A stretch of DNA of 32,172 bases, taken from NCBI GenBank assembly GCA_005880315.1, contig VBHB01000086.1:1-32172 (forward strand), written 5' to 3'. A model generated the notes under the pieces. The model searched no databases. It saw only the letters and a list, made by a program, of their open reading frames with translations, and was not told the DNA's origin. Made by a program: the position numbers and the translations under genes. Below are positions 24,095 to 31,754 of this stretch, one piece after another (within the stretch, counting starts at the first letter, position 1; every line of letters starts with the position of its first letter). Source of the stretch: Chloroflexota bacterium. Lineage in GTDB: Bacteria; Chloroflexota; Dormibacteria; Dormibacterales; Dormibacteraceae.

Positions 24095-25246
24095 ATGACC
24101 TTCCAGACCCAGCTTCGAATTCCCGGCCCGACACCTCTTCCCGAGAGGGTCGTTCGCAGCATGAGCCGGCCGATGATCGACCACCGAGGGCCGGAGTTTG
24201 CCGCCATCCTCGCCGAGATCACAGCTGGTGCGAAGCGAGTTTTCAAGACGTCCAACGACCTGCTGCTGCTCACATCGTCGGGCACCGGCGGTCTCGAATC
24301 GGCGGTCGCCAACCTGGTGTCGCCGGGCGACGAGGTCATCGTCGCGCTGAGCGGCAACTTCGGCGAGCGCTTCGCCGCCCTGGCCGCCGCCTATGGGGCG
24401 GATGTCGTGCGGCTGGAGTTCGAGTGGGGGCAGCCGGTTGACCCTGACGACCTCGCCAAGGTTGTCGAGCGCCATCCGCAAGCCAAGACCCTCCTCCTCA
24501 CCCACAACGAGACTTCGACGGGACTGACCAACCCGCTGCGCGAGCTCGCTCGCGTGGGGCGGGATGCCGGCCGAATCGTGGTCGTCGACGGTGTCAGCTC
24601 CATCAGCTCGATCGATATCGAGACCGACGCCTGGGGGATCGACGTCGCGGTCAGCGGCTCGCAGAAGGGCTGGATGGCGCCGCCGGGATTGGCGCTGGTC
24701 AGCGTGAGCGAGCGGGCGTGGGCGCAGCAGGCCAAGGCACGCTCGCCGCGCTTCTATTTCGACTGGAAGGAGGCCAAGGTCTGGGCCGAGAAGGGCATGA
24801 CGCCTTTCACCCCGGCGGTCGGCGTCGCCTTTGCATTGCAGGAGGGCCTGCGCATGCTGGAAGAAGAGGGTCTCGACCACGTCTACGAGCGCCACGCGCG
24901 GCTCGCCAGGGCCGCGCAGGCAGGGCTCAAGGCGCTGGGCTTCCAGCTCTTCGCTCAGGAGGGCTACCGCTCCAACACGGTGACCTCCGCGCTGCCGCCA
25001 CCAGGACTCGACGTTGCCGCTCTACGGACGCTCCTGAGCGAGAAGTACGGCGTCGTGATCGCCGGCGGCCAGGGCAAGATGAACGGCAAGATGGTCAGGG
25101 TCGGCCACCTGGGCGCAGTCGCCGAGGGCGACGTGGTGCAGGTGCTGTGGGCGATCGAGCAGGCGCTCGAGGAGCTCGACGTTGCGCCCGCGGAGGGCCG
25201 TGGAGTGGCCGCCGCGACCGCGTCATTGCAGGGCGTCCCGGCTTAG
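24095..25246 (+). CDS. Class V aminotransferase (serine-pyruvate / alanine-glyoxylate / phosphoserine aminotransferase-like)
   Basis: MTFQTQLRIPGPTPLPERVVRSMSRPMIDHRGPEFA...LLLTSSGTGGLESAVANLVSPGDEVIVALSGNFGERFA...VSGSQKGWMAPPGLALVSV (PLP Lys). Start set to ATG 24095, not the track's 23510. Confidence 0.9.
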   Translation: MTFQTQLRIPGPTPLPERVVRSMSRPMIDHRGPEFAAILAEITAGAKRVFKTSNDLLLLTSSGTGGLESAVANLVSPGDEVIVALSGNFGERFAALAAAYGADVVRLEFEWGQPVDPDDLAKVVERHPQAKTLLLTHNETSTGLTNPLRELARVGRDAGRIVVVDGVSSISSIDIETDAWGIDVAVSGSQKGWMAPPGLALVSVSERAWAQQAKARSPRFYFDWKEAKVWAEKGMTPFTPAVGVAFALQEGLRMLEEEGLDHVYERHARLARAAQAGLKALGFQLFAQEGYRSNTVTSALPPPGLDVAALRTLLSEKYGVVIAGGQGKMNGKMVRVGHLGAVAEGDVVQVLWAIEQALEELDVAPAEGRGVAAATASLQGVPA

Positions 25247-25254
25247 TGACGACC

Positions 25255-25260
25255 TAGACT
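25255..25260 (+). promoter_or_regulatory. -10 element TAGACT of a likely leaderless promoter for serA
   Basis: TAGACT ending 9 nt before GTG 25270. Confidence 0.45.
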
Positions 25261-25269
25261 CAAGGCACC

Positions 25270-26850
25270 GTGCCCCGGATCCTCGTCGCCGACCCGCTCG
25301 CCGAGGATGGCCTCGAACGGTTGCGTCGCGCCGGTGAGGTGATCGTCGCCGCCAAGCTTGCCGAAGCCGAGCTGATCGAGCGCATCCCCGAGTTCGACGC
25401 ACTCGTCGTCCGCAGCGAGACGAAGGTGACGGCGCCTGTGCTCGAAGCGGGCAAGCGTCTGCGGGTGGTCGGTCGCGCCGGAGTTGGGGTGGACAACATC
25501 GATGTTCCCGCCGCCACCCGCAAGGGAATCCTCGTCGTCAACGCGCCCCGCGGAAACATCGTCGCCGCCGCCGAGCACACCATCGCGCTGCTCTTCGCGC
25601 TGGCGCGCTCGGTGCCGCAGGCCGACGCCTCGGTCAAGCGTGGTGAGTGGACCCGTTCCAAGTTCATCGGCACGGAGATCCGTGGCAAGACTCTCGGCAT
25701 CATCGGTCTCGGCAACGTCGGCTCCGAGGTGGCCAAGCGCGCGCATGGCCTGGAGATGGAGGTCATCGCCTACGACCCGGTCGTCTCCGTCGAGCGCGCG
25801 GAGCTCTTCAACGTGCAGCTCGTGCCGCTCAACGAGCTTCTCGAGCGAGCGGATTTCGTCACCGTTCACGTACCTCTCGTCGACGCCAACCGCCACCTGA
25901 TCGGCGCGCCGGAGCTGGCTCTGCTCAAACCGAGCGCGCGGCTCGTCAACACCGCGCGGGGAGGAATCGTCGACGAAGAGGCTCTGTGCAAGGCGCTCGA
26001 ATCAGGGCGGTTGGCGGCCGCGGCGGCGGACGTCTTCGAGCACGAGCCCGCCGGCGAGAGCCCTCTTTTCCGCCTGCCCAACTTCATCGCCACCCCCCAC
26101 ATCGCAGCCTCCACGGTGGAAGCGCAGGCGTCAGTCGCATTCGACGTGGCCGAGGAGGTGGCGGCGGTGCTGGCGGGCGACATACCTCGCTATGCCGTCA
26201 ACGCACCGGCGTTGCCGCCAGAGGAGCTCGCTTATGTGCGCCCGTTCGCGCTGCTGACCGAGCGCCTGGCCGCGCTGCACCGGCAGCTGTTCGAAGGTCG
26301 GGTTGGTGCGATCGAGCTCGAGTTCGAGGGCGAGCTTGCGGAGCATGACGTCAACCTGCTGGTCGCGGCAGCGATTCGAGGCGTCCTGCAGCCCTTCACT
26401 GAAGATCGCATCAACTCCGTCAATGCGCGACTGATCGCATCGAGCCGAGGCGTCAAACTGATCGAGCGGAGGAGTCCCGCACATGGAAGCTATGCCAGCC
26501 TCGTCACGTTGCGAATGCACGGCCACGAACTGGCCGGGACTGTGCTCATGGGAGAGCCACGCGCGACCCGGATCGATTCGTTTCGGGTCGATCTAATGCC
26601 CGAAGGACGCTTCCTTGTCAGCCGGCACGAGGACCGGCCTGGCGTGGTTGGCAGTTTTGGCACCATTTTGGGCAAGCACGACGTCAATATCGCGAGCATG
26701 CAGGTGGGCCGCGATGCGCCGCGTGGTAACGCGATGATGATTCTCGCGGTCGACGATCCCGTCGGCAGCGATGTGCTCGCTCGGTTGCGCGAGGTGGAGG
26801 GCATGTCCGACCTTCGCTACGTCGAGCTCGGGGGCACATCCGATAGCTGA
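25270..26850 (+). CDS. serA: D-3-phosphoglycerate dehydrogenase with C-terminal ACT domain
   Basis: RILVADPLAEDGLERLRRAGEV...GRAGVGVDNIDVPAATRKGILVVNAP...GKTLGIIGLGNVGSEVAKRA...NTARGGIVDEEAL...ATPHIAAST; C-term ACT (DRPGVVGSFGTILGKHDVNIASMQVGRD). Confidence 0.95.
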   Translation: MPRILVADPLAEDGLERLRRAGEVIVAAKLAEAELIERIPEFDALVVRSETKVTAPVLEAGKRLRVVGRAGVGVDNIDVPAATRKGILVVNAPRGNIVAAAEHTIALLFALARSVPQADASVKRGEWTRSKFIGTEIRGKTLGIIGLGNVGSEVAKRAHGLEMEVIAYDPVVSVERAELFNVQLVPLNELLERADFVTVHVPLVDANRHLIGAPELALLKPSARLVNTARGGIVDEEALCKALESGRLAAAAADVFEHEPAGESPLFRLPNFIATPHIAASTVEAQASVAFDVAEEVAAVLAGDIPRYAVNAPALPPEELAYVRPFALLTERLAALHRQLFEGRVGAIELEFEGELAEHDVNLLVAAAIRGVLQPFTEDRINSVNARLIASSRGVKLIERRSPAHGSYASLVTLRMHGHELAGTVLMGEPRATRIDSFRVDLMPEGRFLVSRHEDRPGVVGSFGTILGKHDVNIASMQVGRDAPRGNAMMILAVDDPVGSDVLARLREVEGMSDLRYVELGGTSDS

Positions 26851-27991
26851 CGTACGAGCCCTGCCCGGAATCCGATACCGACTTGCAAGCGCCGGCAATC
26901 CCAGCACGCTCGTCGCCCCGCCGTATGACGTCATCCCGGACTCCGAGCTCGCGAAATACCAGCGCCTTTCGCCCTTCAACGTCGTTCACGTCACGCGTCC
27001 GGGCTCGGACTACGAAGGTGCCGCCCGGACCTTTCAGGAGTGGGTGGAAAAGGGCGTCGTCCAGGCCGACGAGCCGTCCATGTACGTCCACGAAGTCACC
27101 TTCGACGGCCGGCGCCGCCATGACATGATCGCCGCGCTGCGTCTACAGCCCTACTCAGACCGCGTGGTCTTCCCGCACGAGCGCACCCACCGCGGACCCA
27201 AAGAGGACCGGCTGGCCCTGATGCGCGCAACCCACATGAGCCTCGAGCCCTTGTGGTTCGTATATGAAGGACGCGCCGGCGGCGTGAAAGGGATCACGGA
27301 CGTTGTCAGCCAGCGCTCGCCGGCAGTCGCGTTTCTTGGCCCCGACGGCACGGAGCACCGGCTGTGGACGATCACCGATCGCGTGATCCAGGCGGCTGTG
27401 CATGCAGCTTTCGAGGGCATGCCCGTGCTGATCGCCGACGGGCACCATCGTTACGAGACTGCCCTTGCCTACGCGGAGGAGGCAGGCGGCTCAGCCGACG
27501 CCAGCTCTCGTTTCACTATGGCGGTGCTCACCGATATCGACGATCCCGGTCTGCAGGTGCTGCCCACTCACCGGGTGCTCAAGGCCGGTGTTACGGTCAG
27601 CGGCGGCGACGACGCGCCGTCGCTGGAGGCTACCCTCGCCGGCCTCCACGGCCGGGTGGCGGCCGGCGCCTATCACGACCACCGATTCCAGGTGCTGCCA
27701 TTGGAAGGAGAGGTGGCCCTTGTCGAGTTACATGAGCAGGTGATCGACAACATCCTGGGCAAGCGGAACCCGGAAGACTTCCTTCTGTACACCCGCGATG
27801 CGACCGAGGCGGTGCGCTGGGTCGACGAGGGTGTGGGGGTTGGCGCCTTCTTCCTGGACGCACCCGACGTGCGGCAGGTTTTGCGGCTGGCCAAGGCGGG
27901 GAAAACACTTCCGCAGAAGAGCACCTACTTTTACCCCAAGCCACCGTCCGGGATGGTATTTCTCCGTCTCGATCCAGATCGGCGGCTATAG
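26843..27991 (+). CDS. DUF1015 family protein
   Basis: ADVRALPGIRYRLASAGNPSTLVAPPYDVIPDSELAKYQRLSPFNVVHVTRP...VFPHERTHRGPKEDRLALM...IADGHHRYETALAY. Conserved N-terminus begins at ATA 26843; the only ATG in frame nearby is 26771, inside serA. Confidence 0.88.
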   Translation: MADVRALPGIRYRLASAGNPSTLVAPPYDVIPDSELAKYQRLSPFNVVHVTRPGSDYEGAARTFQEWVEKGVVQADEPSMYVHEVTFDGRRRHDMIAALRLQPYSDRVVFPHERTHRGPKEDRLALMRATHMSLEPLWFVYEGRAGGVKGITDVVSQRSPAVAFLGPDGTEHRLWTITDRVIQAAVHAAFEGMPVLIADGHHRYETALAYAEEAGGSADASSRFTMAVLTDIDDPGLQVLPTHRVLKAGVTVSGGDDAPSLEATLAGLHGRVAAGAYHDHRFQVLPLEGEVALVELHEQVIDNILGKRNPEDFLLYTRDATEAVRWVDEGVGVGAFFLDAPDVRQVLRLAKAGKTLPQKSTYFYPKPPSGMVFLRLDPDRRL

Positions 27992-28018
27992 TTAGGAACC
28001 CGAAGCAAGAACTGAAAA

Positions 28019-28372
28019 ATGCCCACATACGGTTATCGCTGTAGCAACTGCGGCCACGAGTTCGAGATCCAGCAAAAGATCACCGATCCGCCTCTAAAGG
28101 CGTGCCCGAAATGCGAGGGGAAGCTGAGCAAGATCCTGTACCCGGTCGGCATCAGCTTCAAGGGCAGCGGGTTCTACTCCACTGACTACAAGGGGTCGGG
28201 CAAGGACTCGGCGGGCTCCAGCGACGGCTCCGCAGGCTCCAGCGACGGCGCCGCCGCCTCGTCGAATAGCTCAAAGGGCTCAGAGAGCAAGGCCGAGACC
28301 AAGTCAGAATCGAAGGCGGACAAGAAGTCAGAGTCCAAGTCAGATTCAAAAACGGAGAAGAAAGCTTCCTAG
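28019..28372 (+). CDS. FmdB-family zinc ribbon protein with Ser/Lys/Glu low-complexity tail
   Basis: MPTYGYRCSNCGHEFEIQQKITDPPLKACPKCEGKLSKILYPVGISFKGSGFYSTDY; low-complexity tail from about residue 57. Confidence 0.9.
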   Translation: MPTYGYRCSNCGHEFEIQQKITDPPLKACPKCEGKLSKILYPVGISFKGSGFYSTDYKGSGKDSAGSSDGSAGSSDGAAASSNSSKGSESKAETKSESKADKKSESKSDSKTEKKAS

Positions 28373-28723
28373 ATGGCAGAGACAGGCGCAGAGATACAGG
28401 CGGTCACCGACGCGGAGTTCGAGTCCATCGTCCTGAAGGCAGACCGGCCGGTGCTGGTGGATTTCTGGGCGGCCTGGTGCGGCCCATGCCGGATGATCGC
28501 CCCCATCGTCGAGCAGCTCCACGGCGAGCTCGGCGACAAGGTGACCGTCATGAAGATGGACATCGACGAGAACCCGGCCACGCCCATCTCGCTGGGGATC
28601 GCCTCGATCCCAACCGTGATCATCTTCAAGGATGGCAAGCCCGCGGATAGGACCGTCGGCTACCGCCCCAACATGAAGGGCGACCTCAAGGCCAAGCTCG
28701 AAGCGCTGATCAGTCCGGCCTAA
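28373..28723 (+). CDS. trxA: Thioredoxin
   Basis: RPVLVDFWAAWCGPCRMIAPIVEQL...MKMDIDENP...IASIPTVIIFKDGKPADRTVGY. Confidence 0.95.
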   Translation: MAETGAEIQAVTDAEFESIVLKADRPVLVDFWAAWCGPCRMIAPIVEQLHGELGDKVTVMKMDIDENPATPISLGIASIPTVIIFKDGKPADRTVGYRPNMKGDLKAKLEALISPA

Positions 28724-28761
28724 GTCCTGCCAGCAGGCGGAAAGCTGGCTATTGTTCTCGC

Positions 28762-29130
28762 GTGCAGGTCGCGATCTACACCGGCAAGGACCCGGGTGGG
28801 AAGCGGTTTCTGAGCACGCTGGAGCGCCGGATCGGCCGCCAGGAGATCAGGGCGTGGGAGGTCCGGCGCAAGAGTCCCCTCACGCTCGTCCACTCGGGGG
28901 AGCGCTACGCCGGGGTCCGGGTCACATTCATCCCTTCCGGGACGCGGAGCTTCTCCCGGGTCGCCAAGGAGGGCAAGCTGGGCGCGTTTCGCTCCCCCGA
29001 GCCGTCCCTTGTCGCCACCATCGCCGGGAGCTCGCAGGTCGATCGGGTGCTGGGCTTCCTGGTTGGCTTGTTGACCCGGCATGCGGAACACCTCGGGGTC
29101 GAGGGCGTCGGCATCCCGCTGACCGAATAG
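28762..29130 (+). CDS. Hypothetical protein (122 aa)
   Basis: MQVAIYTGKDPGGKRFLSTLERRIGRQEIRAWEVRRKSPLTLVHSG...; GTG start 6 nt after TATTGT. Confidence 0.55.
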   Translation: MQVAIYTGKDPGGKRFLSTLERRIGRQEIRAWEVRRKSPLTLVHSGERYAGVRVTFIPSGTRSFSRVAKEGKLGAFRSPEPSLVATIAGSSQVDRVLGFLVGLLTRHAEHLGVEGVGIPLTE

Positions 29131-29143
29131 CATTCCCGATGCT

Positions 29144-29242
29144 GGGGATGTTCGAGAGCTGGTGCTCTCCGCGGTCTTCAAAACCGTTTGCGGGGCGCTG
29201 TGAGGCGTCCTGGGTGGGTTCGATTCCCATCCATCCCCGCCA
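29144..29242 (+). tRNA. selC: tRNA-Sec (anticodon TCA at 29178-29180), CCA encoded
   Basis: 7-bp acceptor GGGGATG(29144-29150)/CATCCCC(29232-29238); 6-bp D stem GAGAGC/GCTCTC with 4-nt loop TGGT; anticodon arm GCGGT-CTTCAAA-ACCGT; long variable arm GGGGCGC-TGTGAG-GCGTCCT (7 bp with two G-U); T arm GTGGG-TTCGATT-CCCAT; G73 and CCA. Confidence 0.9.
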
Positions 29243-29458
29243 ATTTCACGCCGTCTGACGCCAAGATGACAGCCACAACCGCGGACGTAGGTGGATCAGC
29301 ACGGTATGGCAGGCCCATAGAGAGTGACACGACATTCATCGGAGTGCGGGAGACCGTTGTCGGCGATCAGTCGGTCAGCAGTGGCGACATTAAGGTCCGA
29401 ACCAACCAGCGTTCTTTTCGAAGGTCAGCTACACGGCGCCGGCTCCGCTCTTGGCCCG

Positions 29459-30346
29459 CTACCGGCTCGGGGCTCTTGCGCCAGCCTCTCGCGACGAGTC
29501 TGCTGTGAGGGCCATCCAGCGACCGGGCGTCAGGCCATAGGTTCGCTTGAACTGACGTGTCATGTGGCTTTGGTCAGCGAAGCCGGCCTCAGACGCAGCT
29601 CGGGCAAGTGGTTGCCCGCTCTCTATCGCAACCCGCGCCAGCGCCAGGCGGCGCAACGTCCGGTATCGGTCGGGGCTCGTCCCAAACGCCAATCGGAAGT
29701 GGCGAGCGATCGTGAAGCGGTCAGTACCCGCGATCTTTTCGAGGATCGAGGCCGATGTCTGCTCACGTGCGTGGGCCGCGAGATAGTCGCGCGCGAGCTC
29801 GACCGCCCTAGCATCGATAGCCGCTTTCCGGCGGTCGGGGTGGCCGCTTAACGAAACGAGGCAATCGGCGACCGCGACGGCGATCTCGGCGGAGCTGAGC
29901 TCATTGATCGGCTCGTCGATATCGGAAAGCAGGGAGGCGATAAGTCCGGCCGTCGGTGCCACCTGCTGAATGGGATCGGCGACAAACGGCAGCGCGCGTC
30001 CGGCCAAAGCGTCACGAACGAGCTCGGGCGGTATGTAGAGAATTCGGTAGCCAAACCCGCCGTCCGTTCCCGCTGCACCGTCGTGCGCTTCATCAGGATG
30101 CAGGACGTGGAGCTGACCCGGCAGGCAGATGCGGCGCGAGCCGCGGTAGTGAAACGTCTGCACGCCGGCTGTCGTAATTCCGATGGCGTAGGTGTCGTGC
30201 CGATGCGGCTCGAATGCGCATGCGGAGAGGTAGATCTCGGCGCGTTCGATCCCGTGCGCACTCGGTCCGAACCTGATCGAGTCCGACCGCCGGGTGCTGG
30301 ATTGTTCAAGACCGCCGGCATCGATACCTCCTAGCGTCTGCGGCAT
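29459..30346 (-). CDS. AraC-family transcriptional regulator
   Basis: N-terminal cupin-like FEPHRHDTYAIGITTAGVQTFHYRGS...; C-terminal HTH pair (SILEKIAGTDRFTIARHFRLAFGTSPDRYRTLRRLALA...AASEAGFADQSHMTRQFKRTYGLTPGRW). Confidence 0.92.
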   Translation of the reverse strand: MPQTLGGIDAGGLEQSSTRRSDSIRFGPSAHGIERAEIYLSACAFEPHRHDTYAIGITTAGVQTFHYRGSRRICLPGQLHVLHPDEAHDGAAGTDGGFGYRILYIPPELVRDALAGRALPFVADPIQQVAPTAGLIASLLSDIDEPINELSSAEIAVAVADCLVSLSGHPDRRKAAIDARAVELARDYLAAHAREQTSASILEKIAGTDRFTIARHFRLAFGTSPDRYRTLRRLALARVAIESGQPLARAASEAGFADQSHMTRQFKRTYGLTPGRWMALTADSSREAGARAPSR

Positions 30347-30354
30347 GGGACAAC

Positions 30355-30362
30355 GGTATAGC
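30355..30362. promoter_or_regulatory. Overlapping divergent -10 elements (GGTATAGC) between AraC and LysE genes
   Basis: TATAGC (30357-30362, +) ends 7 nt before GTG 30370; TATACC (30360-30355, -) ends 8 nt before ATG 30346. The intergenic region is only 23 bp. Confidence 0.5.
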
Positions 30363-30369
30363 GCCCGCA

Positions 30370-30993
30370 GTGCCTGAGGTGCTTCTTGACGATGGCATTC
30401 GTTGGGGATCGGTCGGGCCGCTACTGTTCATTTCGCTGGCAATCATGGGCAGTCCTGGTCCCGCGACCATCAGCCTAATGGCCGCCGGCTCGGCCAACGG
30501 CGTGCGGCGATCGCTCTCGTACCTGATCGGGATCGTCGTTGGCACAACGATCGTGCTCCTGTCGGTGGCGACCGGAATTACGGCCGCGCTCCTGGCCGTT
30601 CCCGCGATCGGCTCCATCCTGATCTGGATCTCGGTGGCGTACATCCTCTGGCTGGCTTACCACATCGCGACCGCACCACCACTCTTGGAACCGACCGCAG
30701 CCTCGAGCACGTTCTCGGTCGCGGGGGGAACTTTCCTCGGCATCGCCAACCCGAAGGCCTGGGTCGCCATCGCCGCAGTCTTCGCCAGCGGCCACCTCGC
30801 CGACGACACGGCAACCGACGCTGCCGCCAAAATCGCGGTGCTGACCGCGATGATCATTGCGATCTGCGCGATATGGCTCGTCGCCGGCACATCAATCGCC
30901 CCGTTGCTCCGCGACCCACGTCGAGCCCGCGTGGTGAACGCCGCGCTTGCCGTGGCCCTCGTTGGCGCGACCGCGCTAGCGGTGCTCCATTGA
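30370..30993 (+). CDS. LysE-family amino-acid exporter
   Basis: GPLLFISLAIMGSPGPATISLMAAGSANGVRRSLSYLIGIVVGTTIVLL...GGTFLGIANPKAWVAIAAVFAS. Confidence 0.88.
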   Translation: MPEVLLDDGIRWGSVGPLLFISLAIMGSPGPATISLMAAGSANGVRRSLSYLIGIVVGTTIVLLSVATGITAALLAVPAIGSILIWISVAYILWLAYHIATAPPLLEPTAASSTFSVAGGTFLGIANPKAWVAIAAVFASGHLADDTATDAAAKIAVLTAMIIAICAIWLVAGTSIAPLLRDPRRARVVNAALAVALVGATALAVLH

Positions 30994-31261
30994 AACAGTC
31001 GTTCCCGTGGGAGCAAGGATGGCTTCTGATCTCCTACGTTCCGGCGCCGCCTGCCGGCAGCACCTCAACCGTGCCGCAGAGCCATGTCGGGTCGTAGGAG
31101 CGGCGCCCGAAGTTAATCGGGACGGTAGTTGCACGTCCAGTCGCACGATCGTTCAAGACAGTCGGTATCGAGAGCTACTACGGTCCGATGTGTGACTCGA
31201 CGGTCCTAGTCGAAGCGCAGTTTGTCCCGCAGGCCGAGACGAAATAGAGGAGGAGCGATTG

Positions 31262-31621
31262 ATGGCAAAGACGGTCGGACCTTACAGCCCATGGTGTCGG
31301 ATTGGACAGACGATCGCCACGTCAGGTCAGATCGGCCTGGGCGACGACGGGAAGATGGTCGAGGGCGGCTTCGGACCCGAGCTCGAGCAGACGCTCCGCA
31401 ATCTCAGCAACGTGCTCGCCGACGCCGGTGTGACAAGAGAACAAGTCATCAAAGTCAACGTGTACCTGGCTGACCTCGCGGACTGGCCGGCTCTGAATGG
31501 TCCCTACGCTGACTTCTTTGGCTCATCGCGGCCAGCACGGACCGCCTTCGCGATTTCCGCGCTCCCGCTCGCTGCGAGGGTCGAGATCGAGGCCTGGGCC
31601 GTCGTCGAGGAGACGCGCTGA
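31262..31621 (+). CDS. RidA family protein (Rid superfamily)
   Basis: VGPYSPWCRIGQTIATSGQIGLGDDGKMVEGGFGPELEQTLRNLSNVLADAGVTREQVIKVNVYLADLADWPALNGPYADFFGSSRPARTAFAISALPLAARVEIEAWAVV; SD GAGGAGGAG upstream. Confidence 0.92.
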   Translation: MAKTVGPYSPWCRIGQTIATSGQIGLGDDGKMVEGGFGPELEQTLRNLSNVLADAGVTREQVIKVNVYLADLADWPALNGPYADFFGSSRPARTAFAISALPLAARVEIEAWAVVEETR

Positions 31622-31754
31622 TCGCGCTTGACCTTTACGTCGGCAAAACTTCGCTCGCTCACAACCTGCCGCCTCCGAAGTGTTCGGCGTGCACGAGGTG
31701 GCAACCACTCGGCCCTGGGTTTGATGCGTGACGGGTGGGAGTGAGAGAACACGA

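Noticed and set aside
29144-29242. tRNA-Ser (long variable arm) interpretation
   Set aside because: Anticodon is TCA within CTTCAAA (reads UGA), D stem is 6 bp with a 4-nt loop; these fit tRNA-Sec, not Ser (e.g. TGA anticodon).
31031-31107. Inverted repeat CTCCTACG...CGTAGGAG with nearby CGGCGCC copies as a possible riboregulator
   Set aside because: Arms are only 8 bp and 54 nt apart, with no supporting internal helices I could build; chance is likely.
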